DNA from: Pseudomonadales bacterium
Lineage (GTDB): Bacteria > Pseudomonadota > Gammaproteobacteria > Pseudomonadales > Azotimanducaceae
Length of the DNA: 64,000 nt
NCBI GenBank assembly: GCA_028281005.1
Contig: JANQKS010000052.1
Span: forward strand, 1-64,000
Direction of reading: 5' to 3'
Position 1 is the stretch's first letter. Each line of letters begins with the position of its first letter. Both the position numbers and the translations under genes were made by a program. This document shows, piece by piece, positions 55,203-63,048 of this stretch. The notes below the pieces were generated by a model. That model saw only the letters and a program-made list of their open reading frames with translations. It made no database searches and was not told the origin of the DNA.

Positions 55203-56567
55203 TTATTCTACCCCCGCTTCAATCACCGCTTTCACCGCATCCAAGGTTGGCTCTATCACCTGTTTGCGCGGCGTTAGTCCAGACAGCGCATCCAATGTGG
55301 GATGGCGCGCGTGCACCCCCGGCACGGCGCGCTGCACTGCGTCTGGGAACTTAGCCGGGTGAGCGGTGGCCACACAGACGATGGGCGTGTCAACGCGTTG
55401 TGCAAACAAACCGGCCGCGGCATACCCCACCGCCGAATGTGGATCCAACACATAGTTGTGTTGTTCATAGGCGTGTTTGATCGCCGCCAAGGTTTGCTCG
55501 GTATTGATGCTAACTGCCAGCATCGAGTCTGAGGCGGGCGGCGCGCCGATGCTGGCGCGACCGGTGTTTTGGAATTCAGCCATAAACGCCGCCAGGCGCG
55601 CACTGTCTTGTTCGAAGTAGTAATAGAGGAAACGCTCGAAGTTGCTCGCTACCTGGATGTCCATGGCAGGTGACAAGGTGAAATGCACATCACCACGCGC
55701 GTAAACACCGCATTCAAAGAACCGCGCCAAGATGTCGTTTTCATTGGTCGCCACCAGCAGTCGGCCAATCGGAAAACCCATTTGCCGCGCCAGGTAGGCC
55801 GCAAAGACGTTGCCGAAATTACCGGTGGGAACGCAGAACGAAGGCGCTGTGGGCGCCCTCAAACTGGCATAGCCGTAGTAGACAATTTGCGCCATCACCC
55901 GCGCCCAATTGACCGAGTTCACCGCGCCTAATTGATACTGTGATTTAAACTCCAGATCCGCAAAGATTTCTTTCATCAAACCTTGGCAATCATCGAAGCT
56001 GCCTTCCACCGCCACACAATGCACGTTGTCATCAGCCACCGTGGTCATCTGCAGTTCCTGCAGCGGGCTGACTTTGTGATTGGGGTACAGAATAAATATG
56101 TCGATGTTGGGCTGACCGCGCACACCCGCAATGGCTGCGCTGCCGGTATCGCCGCTGGTAGCGCCGAGAATGTTCAGATGTTCGCCGCGCTGCTCTAAAA
56201 CGTATTCAAACAGGCGCCCTAACAACTGCAGCGCCACATCTTTAAACGCCAAGGTCGGGCCATGGAACAGCTCCAACAGGGCAACGTCACCCAGTTGTTG
56301 CCAGCCCACCACATCCGGATGGGAAAAAGTTGCGTAGGCTTCCGCTATCAGTTGATCGAGGGTGTCGCGTTCTATGTCGTCTGCGTACAGCGCAATAATT
56401 TCCTGCGCCAAAGACACAAAATCCAGCCCACGCAGCTCATCTATTCTGTTGGAAATGTCGGGTATGGTCTCGGGCACAAGCAGCCCGCCATCCGAGGCGA
56501 GGCCCATCAGCAAACTGTCCGTAAACGACAGACCTTCGACACCACCGCGGGTGCTGCAGTACTTCAT
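55203..56567 (-). CDS. thrC: Threonine synthase
   Basis: The 454-residue PLP enzyme makes threonine from O-phosphohomoserine. The start is KYCSTRGGVEGLSFTDSLL, the PLP lysine is K109 in PTLAFKDVA, and the phosphate loop region is GATSGDTGSAAI. Its length and N-terminal domain match the long bacterial ThrC type (E. coli-like). No hom or thrB is adjacent. It is convergent with the xerC operon. Confidence 0.94.
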   Translation of the reverse strand: MKYCSTRGGVEGLSFTDSLLMGLASDGGLLVPETIPDISNRIDELRGLDFVSLAQEIIALYADDIERDTLDQLIAEAYATFSHPDVVGWQQLGDVALLELFHGPTLAFKDVALQLLGRLFEYVLEQRGEHLNILGATSGDTGSAAIAGVRGQPNIDIFILYPNHKVSPLQELQMTTVADDNVHCVAVEGSFDDCQGLMKEIFADLEFKSQYQLGAVNSVNWARVMAQIVYYGYASLRAPTAPSFCVPTGNFGNVFAAYLARQMGFPIGRLLVATNENDILARFFECGVYARGDVHFTLSPAMDIQVASNFERFLYYYFEQDSARLAAFMAEFQNTGRASIGAPPASDSMLAVSINTEQTLAAIKHAYEQHNYVLDPHSAVGYAAAGLFAQRVDTPIVCVATAHPAKFPDAVQRAVPGVHARHPTLDALSGLTPRKQVIEPTLDAVKAVIEAGVE

Positions 56568-56719
56568 GCGGTTTTATCAGTAAAAAAGAGGCGGCTATTC
56601 TACTAAAGGTTAAGGAGAGTACGAGGTCTTTGTCACCATCGGGACCCCGCGTCCCCTGCCTAAGCTAGAGGCTTACGATGTGCCGTAAAACCGGCATTGA
56701 AGCGGCAAGGCCACAAAAT

Positions 56720-56749
56720 ACAAGGCCAGATCCGAAGATCTGGCCTTGT
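56720..56749 (-). terminator. amtB terminator with UUCG tetraloop
   Basis: A perfect 13-base stem (56720-56732 with 56737-56749) closes the loop CGAA on the plus strand, which is UUCG on the amtB transcript with the stabilising C-G closing pair. It is followed on the minus strand by ATTTTGTGG, a modest U-rich stretch. Confidence 0.75.
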
Positions 56750-56758
56750 GGTTGTGCT

Positions 56759-56777
56759 GCCGGCGGGGTCCGCCGGC
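56759..56777 (-). terminator. GC hairpin just after amtB
   Basis: GCCGGCGG pairs with CCGCCGGC around a three-base loop, starting 14 bases after the amtB stop on the minus strand. It precedes the UUCG hairpin; the tandem may act as a 3'-end barrier or assist termination. Confidence 0.6.
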
Positions 56778-56790
56778 GAGGTTTGCGAGC

Positions 56791-58029
56791 TTAACTCTTA
56801 GCGAACTCAGGATAAGCTTCGATACCTGTTTCGGTCAGGTCTGCACCTTCGTATTCCTCTTCTTCGGAGATACGGATGCCCATGACCGCCTTCAGGATCA
56901 TCCAAACCACCAGGCTGGCCGCAAAGGTCCAGACGAAGATGGTCGCAATACCAATCAGCTGCGCGCCGAACGTGGCGTCGGGGTTGGTGATGGTGACCGC
57001 CAACAGACCCCAGATACCGCAGGTACCGTGCACGGAGATTGCACCCACCGGATCGTCAATCTTCAACTTGTCCAGGCCAACAATGGACAACACCACGATG
57101 ATGCCGCCGATGGCGCCGATGAACAGTGAAGTGATGTTGCTGCCGGTCAGCGGTTCAGCGGTAATCGATACCAATCCGGCCAAAGCGCCGTTTAACGCCA
57201 TGGTGAGATCAGCCTTGCCGAACATGATGCGCGCGAGGATCAGTGCGGCGACTAAACCACCCGCAGCTGCGGTGTTGGTGTTCACAAACACTTGGGAGAC
57301 GGCGTTGGCTTCATCCACATTGGACACCATTAACTCGGAACCGCCGTTGAAGCCGAACCAGCCAAACCACAGGATGAACATACCCAACGTGGCCAGCGGC
57401 ATATTGGCCCCCGGGATGGGGTGAATCTCACCGTTAGGGCCGTACTTGCCAGCACGCGGTCCGAGCAGAATTACACCGGCCAAGGCAGCTGCTGCGCCAC
57501 ACATGTGCACAACACCAGAGCCCGCGAAGTCGAGGAAACCAAGTTCGTCCAGTGCACCGCCGCCCCACTTCCAGAAACCCTGGATGGGGTAAATGAAACC
57601 GGTCATAACCACGGCAAAGGCGAGGAAAGCCCACAGCTTCATACGTTCTGCCACGGCACCTGAGACAATCGACATGGCGGTGGCAACAAAGACCACCTGA
57701 AAGAAGAAGTCGGATCGGGCTGAGTAGTAAACATCGCCACCGGAAGCCAATACTTCCTCGGTGGTGTTTTCCGCGCCAATCAGGAAACCAAATCCAGGCA
57801 TCCATCCGGACCCGTCCCCGTACATGATGCTGTAACCGACCAGCAGGTACATGATCGAGGCGATTGAGAACAGGGCGACGTTCTTAAGTAAGATTTCTGA
57901 TGTGTTTTTAGCCCGGACCATGCCAGCTTCAAGCATGGCAAAACCGGGTGCCATGAACATGACAAGCACACCCATGACCAGGAAGTAGAGCGTGTCTACT
58001 GAATAAGCGAGTTGCGTTAGATCTTCCAC
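56791..58029 (-). CDS. amtB: Ammonium transporter AmtB
   Basis: The 412-residue membrane protein has about eleven segments. Characteristic stretches are FMAPGFAMLEAGMVRAKNT, GFWKWGGGALDELGFLDFAG and DPVGAISVHGTCGIWGLLAV, with the paired pore histidines of the family expected in AGSGVVHMCG and SVHGTCG. It moves ammonium into the cell and is blocked by GlnK when nitrogen is plentiful. It follows glnK after 24 bases in one operon. The C-terminus (EEEEYEGADLTETGIEAYPE) fits GlnK docking. Confidence 0.95.
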   Translation of the reverse strand: MEDLTQLAYSVDTLYFLVMGVLVMFMAPGFAMLEAGMVRAKNTSEILLKNVALFSIASIMYLLVGYSIMYGDGSGWMPGFGFLIGAENTTEEVLASGGDVYYSARSDFFFQVVFVATAMSIVSGAVAERMKLWAFLAFAVVMTGFIYPIQGFWKWGGGALDELGFLDFAGSGVVHMCGAAAALAGVILLGPRAGKYGPNGEIHPIPGANMPLATLGMFILWFGWFGFNGGSELMVSNVDEANAVSQVFVNTNTAAAGGLVAALILARIMFGKADLTMALNGALAGLVSITAEPLTGSNITSLFIGAIGGIIVVLSIVGLDKLKIDDPVGAISVHGTCGIWGLLAVTITNPDATFGAQLIGIATIFVWTFAASLVVWMILKAVMGIRISEEEEYEGADLTETGIEAYPEFAKS

Positions 58030-58053
58030 AATATTCTCCGTTATGTCCGCGCG

Positions 58054-58395
<342 letters not shown>

Positions 58396-58491
58396 TTATC
58401 TCCTAATTGGGGACGTGTGATGAACATGCTTTGTGGAAGATCATGACAACGCACACCCCCAGGATTTTCTAATAATCAGGCGCGCTTCGGT

Positions 58492-58508
58492 AGCACCTTT
58501 TTGGTGCA
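58492..58508 (-). promoter_or_regulatory. NtrC-binding site upstream of glnK
   Basis: AGCACCTTTTTGGTGCA matches the NtrC enhancer pattern GCACC-N5-GGTGC exactly in both half-sites. It overlaps a second palindrome TGGTGCATGCACCA (58502-58515). The centre lies ~108 bases from the glnK start codon, a normal enhancer distance. Confidence 0.7.
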
Positions 58509-58540
58509 TGCACCATTAATGCCCGTAAATGCCCGTTTTG

Positions 58541-58670
58541 TTAGAAAGTTATGCCGATGGTGAAAACCAGAGACTCACCTTCGGTGAAAGTCACAGACTC
58601 TGCTGGTCATCGATACGCTCGTGCCTAACGCATCCGCGTCGCCGGCGAGCACTTTCGTTAAAGATTTCAT
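58541..58670 (-). pseudogene. Stump of an outer-membrane porin gene (possibly TorF/TIGR02001-type)
   Basis: On the minus strand an ATG with GGAG begins a signal-like sequence (MKSLTKVLAGDADALG). About 80 bases later, in a different frame, a typical last beta-strand ends the sequence: VTFTEGESLVFTIGITF followed by TAA, with the terminal Phe of outer-membrane barrels. Only 130 bases remain of what should be ~700. Barrel proteins of this group are typically encoded near glnK-amtB, so an internal deletion removed almost the whole gene. Confidence 0.55.
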
Positions 58671-59011
58671 GTGTTCTCCTTCAAGACCCATTAGTTGTAA
58701 TTTCTAACCCCTTTGGTTATCGACACTTACGGCGGCAGGCCATACCGCCCAAGCGCACAAGCATACTGCTGACGGACACAGTGCAGTTACCATGCCATGT
58801 TTTATTTCTTTGAAATTCAATGAGTTAGAGGCGCGTCGAAAAATCCGCCCAAATATGGTGCACATATCAGGTGCGATACTCGCACCAAACTGGGGCGCAA
58901 ACGGGTAGCTCGGCAGTCTAAATTCGCACTGCGGGGCCTTAGCCGGCACCGTACACTACGGAATCCATTAGGAGTCACCCGTGCAACAAGAACAACCGAA
59001 GGAGATAGTTG
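58671..59011. other. Non-coding region between porin stump and ubiK
   Basis: No gene is supported over ~340 bases. A cluster of GGTGC/GCACC half-sites lies at 58857-58887, including TGCACATATCAGGTGCG (58859-58875) and GGTGCG-ATACT-CGCACC (58870-58886). They resemble NtrC half-sites and may be the old enhancer of the lost porin gene; confidence in that is low. Confidence 0.4.
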
Positions 59012-59236
59012 ATGGACCCCATCAAAAACTTACTCGAATACCTACAGTCCAACTTTGCCGACAAATTGCCCCAGGATGCGGTTGCGGCTATCGAAGCCAA
59101 CGCGAGAGAGCTATTTGCCAAGTTTGAGCTTGTACCCAAACACGAATTTGAAGCCCAGGTACAAATTCTCACCTCCCTGCAGCAGCAGGTGACCACTCTG
59201 GAGCAGCGCCTGGCTGAGCTTGAACACACAGCCTGA
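59012..59236 (+). CDS. ubiK: Ubiquinone biosynthesis accessory factor UbiK
   Basis: The 74-residue protein (formerly DUF526/YqiC, membrane-fusogenic) has an N-terminal amphipathic part (PIKNLLEYLQSNFADKLPQD) and a C-terminal coiled coil (QVQILTSLQQQVTTLEQRLA). UbiK assists the soluble Ubi complex under oxygen. ATG 59012 with AAGGAG is chosen over the adjacent TTG. It overlaps the yifB start by 17 bases. Confidence 0.9.
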   Translation: MDPIKNLLEYLQSNFADKLPQDAVAAIEANARELFAKFELVPKHEFEAQVQILTSLQQQVTTLEQRLAELEHTA

Positions 59237-60884
59237 GCAGCCACACGCGGAAAGCTTCGAGCCACCCCCCCGGGTCAACACCCGGGTGCTGGTTGGCCTA
59301 ACTGCGCATGCAGTGACGGTGGAGTGTCATATCGGCAGCGGTTTACCGACAACCACCATCGTTGGGCTCCCGGAGGCTGCCGTGCGGGAATCAAGAGATC
59401 GGGTAGCCAGCGCACTCAAGAACTGCGGCTTTGACGTCCCAGACGGTCGCCTGGTCATTAATCTGGCACCCGGTGGATTAAGCAAAAACAGCTCCGCCTT
59501 AGATTTACCCATCGCGCTGAGCGTGTTGGCCGCCACTCACCAAGTGAGCCGTACGCATCTCAACGCGCTGGAGTTTTTAGGTGAATTGGGTTTGTTCGGA
59601 GAGCTTCGCGCTGTGAATGGTGCGTTGGCCTGCGCATTGGCGTCAAAACAAGCTGGGCGCCAGTTGCTGGTACCCAAAGCCAACCACCGCGAGGTGCAGG
59701 TCGCTCCGGCCAACACAGTGACAGTTGCAGCAAACCTGCGCCAAGTGGCAGCCCTCCTCAACGACACACCTTTGCAGCTGCCAGAGATCTCAGCCACGCC
59801 GGCGCAGTTTACCCAGCCTGTTCGCGGGCAAGGATCCCTACCTCAGCAAGCCGCCAAACAAGCTACCAAACAATCCGTCAATCAAGCCAGCAAACAGGAC
59901 AGCAAACAAGCCCACCAACAAAAACCGGCGCCACCAAACACGTTCGACCAAGTGGTGGGTCAACACGCCGCCAAGCGGGCGCTGATCATCGCCGCCGCGG
60001 GCGGTCACCACCTGCTCATGGTGGGGCCACCGGGCACTGGTAAAACCATGTTGGCCCGGGGGTTTGCACAACTTCTGCCACCCCTCGAAGACGAGGCCCG
60101 CCTTGAAGTAGCGGCGGTTTATTCCGCGGCAGGGATCACCAGAGAGGACTACGCGGCCGTGCCGTTTCGCGACCCACACCATAGCGCTAGCGCGCCCGCC
60201 CTGGTCGGCGGTGGTAACCCGCCCATTCCGGGTGAAATTGCGCTGGCTCACCACGGGGTGTTGTTTCTCGATGAGCTGCCGCATTTCAAACCTTCTGCTC
60301 TTAATCTGCTGCGCGAACCGATTGAAACCGGCCAAGCGATCATTTCGCGTGCCAAATACAAGGTCGCTTTCCCTTGCCGTTTCCAGCTGATTGCGGCGAT
60401 GAACCCCTGTCCCGCGGGGCGCACCTGCAAGGAACAGGCGTGCCGCTGCACACCAAGCCAGGTGCAACGCTACCAAGGCCGCATCTCCGGGCCGTTATTG
60501 GATCGCATCGACATTCAGGTGCGTGTCGCGGCGCTGCCGGAAGCGGTCCTGGTTAAACTACAGCAGCACACGGCGACGCAACACGCGGGGGACATTCAAC
60601 GGGAGATCGAGCAAGCACGGCGGCGACAGTTAGCGCGCCAGGGTCAAGTGAATGCGCTCCTACCCGGAGATGAGCTCAGTCAGCATATGCATCTTGCCGA
60701 GCTAGATCAGGCTTATCTAAGCAACGCCATCTCGCGTTACAACTTGTCCGCACGCAGCTACCACAAGCTGTGGCGCATCGCGCGCACGATCGCCGATTTA
60801 CAGGGTTCGGAGTTGATAAGCCTCGAGCATATGACCGAGGCGATGAGTTACCGGGCGCTGGACTGGGAGGCGGGGGTGACCTGA
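59220..60884 (+). CDS. yifB: YifB/ComM-family Mg-chelatase-like AAA+ ATPase
   Basis: The protein has 554 residues from TTG 59220. It has an N-terminal Lon-like domain (TTTIVGLPEAAVRESRDRV, INLAPGGLSKNSSALDLPIA), Walker A GPPGTGKT (269-276), Walker B VLFLDELPHF, a zinc-like Cys cluster (CPAGRTCKEQACRC) and the C-terminal helical domain. ComM is a helicase promoting branch migration in natural transformation. A Gln/Lys/Ala-rich linker (~200-240, KQATKQSVNQASKQDSKQAH) is unusually long. The first ~20 residues have no family match, so the true start may be further in. Confidence 0.92.
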   Translation: MNTQPEQPHAESFEPPPRVNTRVLVGLTAHAVTVECHIGSGLPTTTIVGLPEAAVRESRDRVASALKNCGFDVPDGRLVINLAPGGLSKNSSALDLPIALSVLAATHQVSRTHLNALEFLGELGLFGELRAVNGALACALASKQAGRQLLVPKANHREVQVAPANTVTVAANLRQVAALLNDTPLQLPEISATPAQFTQPVRGQGSLPQQAAKQATKQSVNQASKQDSKQAHQQKPAPPNTFDQVVGQHAAKRALIIAAAGGHHLLMVGPPGTGKTMLARGFAQLLPPLEDEARLEVAAVYSAAGITREDYAAVPFRDPHHSASAPALVGGGNPPIPGEIALAHHGVLFLDELPHFKPSALNLLREPIETGQAIISRAKYKVAFPCRFQLIAAMNPCPAGRTCKEQACRCTPSQVQRYQGRISGPLLDRIDIQVRVAALPEAVLVKLQQHTATQHAGDIQREIEQARRRQLARQGQVNALLPGDELSQHMHLAELDQAYLSNAISRYNLSARSYHKLWRIARTIADLQGSELISLEHMTEAMSYRALDWEAGVT

Positions 60885-60916
60885 CACTGACGCATACACG
60901 TCAGTTGTTATGGCAA

Positions 60917-61327
60917 CTAGTTAACCTGCTCCAACATGTAGTCGACCGCAGCCTGCAGCTCTTCATCAGAACAATTCATACACGTACCTTTGGCCGGCAT
61001 AGCGTTTAGCCCGTTGATGGTGCTGGCCATCAGCACATCTATGCCTTTGGCAATGCGCGGTTCCCATTGAGCCGCATCACCCAACAGCGGTGCGCCCCCT
61101 ACGCCGGAAAGGTGGCAGGCAAAACAAAACTGATCATAAACTGCCTGGCCGCTGAGCGGTCCGGAAGAGGCCACCTCCGTTGCGCTGCCACAGTCGTCTC
61201 CCACACGACAAACGCTTCCGAAAGGTTTTATCCGTTCAGCGATCTCTTCAGTGGTACCCGGAGGCACGGCGTAAATATATACACCAACGATAACGGCCAC
61301 CAGGGCGGGAAACAGACTACGTTTCAA
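60917..61327 (-). CDS. Cytochrome c5-type monohaem cytochrome
   Basis: The 136-residue protein has an N-terminal signal/anchor (LFPALVAVIVGVYIYAV), a haem site CFACH (FCFACHLSGVGGAPLLGD) and the axial Met in NAMPAKGTCMNCSDEE. The second Cys pair (GTCMNC) is the disulfide typical of cytochrome c5. It is a periplasmic or membrane-tethered electron carrier. It is convergent with yifB. Confidence 0.9.
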   Translation of the reverse strand: MKRSLFPALVAVIVGVYIYAVPPGTTEEIAERIKPFGSVCRVGDDCGSATEVASSGPLSGQAVYDQFCFACHLSGVGGAPLLGDAAQWEPRIAKGIDVLMASTINGLNAMPAKGTCMNCSDEELQAAVDYMLEQVN

Positions 61328-61372
61328 TGGAACCTCCTAACGAGTACTAAAAAACGGCGCGAGATTATAGCC

Positions 61373-62548
61373 TCATGGGGCGGTGGCGTCGAACAGCTCA
61401 CGGCCAATCAACATGCGGCGAATTTCGCTGGTACCCGCACCAATTTCATACAACTTTGCATCACGCAGCAGACGCCCGGTGGGATAGTCATTGATATAAC
61501 CATTGCCGCCAAGCGCTTGTATGGCTTGCAGTGCCATCTGCGTGGCTTTTTCCGCTGCGTATAAGATGCATCCCGCCGCATCAAAGCGGGTCGTACGCCC
61601 GGCGTCACAGGCCTTTGCCACTGCATAGACGTACGCGCGCGAGGCATTCATCTCGGTGTACATATCCGCCACCTTACCTTGCATGAGCTGGAATTGGCCA
61701 ATCGGTGTGTCGAACTGTTGGCGTTCGTGCAGATAAGGCATGACCACGTCTAAACAACTACGCATGATGCCAAGCGGGCCGCCGGCCAACACCACCCGTT
61801 CGTAGTCCAGCCCGCTCATAAGGATTTTTACACCTTGCCCCACCTGACCGAGGATTTGAGTTTTTGGCACTCGGCAATCTTCAAAGATGAGCTCCGCGGT
61901 ATCCGAGCCGCGCATGCCTAATTTGTCCAACTTCACCCCGGTGTTGAAGCCGTGCATGTCCTTTTCGATGAGAAATGCGGTAATACCCTTGGACCCCAGC
62001 TGCGCATCCACTGTGGCATACACCACTAAAACGTCTGCGCCAGGTCCATTGGTGATCCACATTTTGTTGCCGTTGAGCACAAAATCGTCACCGTCTTCCG
62101 ACGCGCGTAACTTCATACTCACCACATCGGATCCTGCCCCGGGTTCACTCATGGCGAGTGCACCAAGAAACTCACCTGACACCAGCTTGGGTAGATAGGT
62201 TTGCTTCTGTTCTTCTGAGCCAAAACGGCGAATCTGATTGGCGCACAAGTTAGAGTGCGCGCCGTATGACAATCCAACAGACGCGGACGCACGGCTGATT
62301 TCCTCCATGACGACGGTGTGGGCTAAATAACCCAGGTTAACCCCGCCGTACTGTTCCTCCACCGTCATACCCAGTACACCAAGGTCGCCCAACGCGGTCC
62401 ATAAGTCGCGAGGAAACTCGTTGTCCTTGTCGATCTGATCCGCGCGCGGGGTAATCTCCGCCGCGGCGAACTGGGCTACGCTGTCCCGCAGCATGTCCAC
62501 AGTTTCGCCAAGCCCAAAATCGAAATCCGGCATACTGCTCACACTCAT
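61373..62548 (-). CDS. Isovaleryl-CoA-type acyl-CoA dehydrogenase
   Basis: The 391-residue flavoenzyme includes [57 protein letters not shown] and the C-terminal [23 protein letters not shown] with [20 protein letters not shown]. This resembles isovaleryl-CoA dehydrogenase (LiuA/Ivd) of leucine breakdown, where the catalytic base lies near GLDYERV. Overlap of its ATG with the upstream stop (ATGA) and the nearby carboxylase alpha gene support a leucine role. Other short branched acyl-CoA substrates remain possible. Confidence 0.88.
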   Translation of the reverse strand: MSVSSMPDFDFGLGETVDMLRDSVAQFAAAEITPRADQIDKDNEFPRDLWTALGDLGVLGMTVEEQYGGVNLGYLAHTVVMEEISRASASVGLSYGAHSNLCANQIRRFGSEEQKQTYLPKLVSGEFLGALAMSEPGAGSDVVSMKLRASEDGDDFVLNGNKMWITNGPGADVLVVYATVDAQLGSKGITAFLIEKDMHGFNTGVKLDKLGMRGSDTAELIFEDCRVPKTQILGQVGQGVKILMSGLDYERVVLAGGPLGIMRSCLDVVMPYLHERQQFDTPIGQFQLMQGKVADMYTEMNASRAYVYAVAKACDAGRTTRFDAAGCILYAAEKATQMALQAIQALGGNGYINDYPTGRLLRDAKLYEIGAGTSEIRRMLIGRELFDATAP

Positions 62549-63033
62549 TCCTCTTCTCGTTGTGATCCAAGCTTGTGATTGTCCCAACTGACAACTTTGT
62601 AGGGCGTAAATACAATCCAGCGCCTGCTGCGACCGGTGGCGCTCGCCTGGTAGGATTGTGGCTCCCCGTTTTTACCGACCAGTCCATGTTTATTGCCCAG
62701 ATTGGCGCACGCCTGCGGTAAGTCATTGTCCGCCTGCTCCGCGGCGACATCTTCCAACACCTGCGCCTGACCGCGCATCATCACGCCGCGCAGCTCCCGC
62801 CATGCGGAACCGGTATCCACCAAAATAGTCGCGCGCGGGTCGCGGCGCAGGTTGGCAATCTTCTGCCCGCGACCATAGATGTAAGCTTTGCCTGCCGCCC
62901 AGCCGAAGGTCATCGGGGTCAGGTTAATGTCGTTCCCGGGTCCGATCGTAGCAATGGCCAAGCGGCTAACAGTAGCCATCATCGAATCGATCTCCGCCGG
63001 GGAGAGCCTCAGAGACGGATCAATCTTCGCCAC
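62545..63033 (-). CDS. FMN split-barrel (PNPOx-like) family protein
   Basis: The 162-residue protein has a pyridoxamine-phosphate-oxidase-like split barrel: [40 protein letters not shown] and [20 protein letters not shown] are typical of F420/FMN-binding members. The cofactor and substrate are not certain. It is set between a biotin carboxylase subunit and an acyl-CoA dehydrogenase, coupled by overlap to the latter and 15 bases from the former, so it belongs to that operon; its role there is unknown. Confidence 0.8.
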   Translation of the reverse strand: MAKIDPSLRLSPAEIDSMMATVSRLAIATIGPGNDINLTPMTFGWAAGKAYIYGRGQKIANLRRDPRATILVDTGSAWRELRGVMMRGQAQVLEDVAAEQADNDLPQACANLGNKHGLVGKNGEPQSYQASATGRSRRWIVFTPYKVVSWDNHKLGSQREEE

Positions 63034-63048
63034 GGATGCACTTCCAGA

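Noticed and set aside
58446-58461. Confident sigma-54 promoter for glnK
   Set aside because: The -12 element reads GT rather than GC, so it is only mentioned as a weak candidate.
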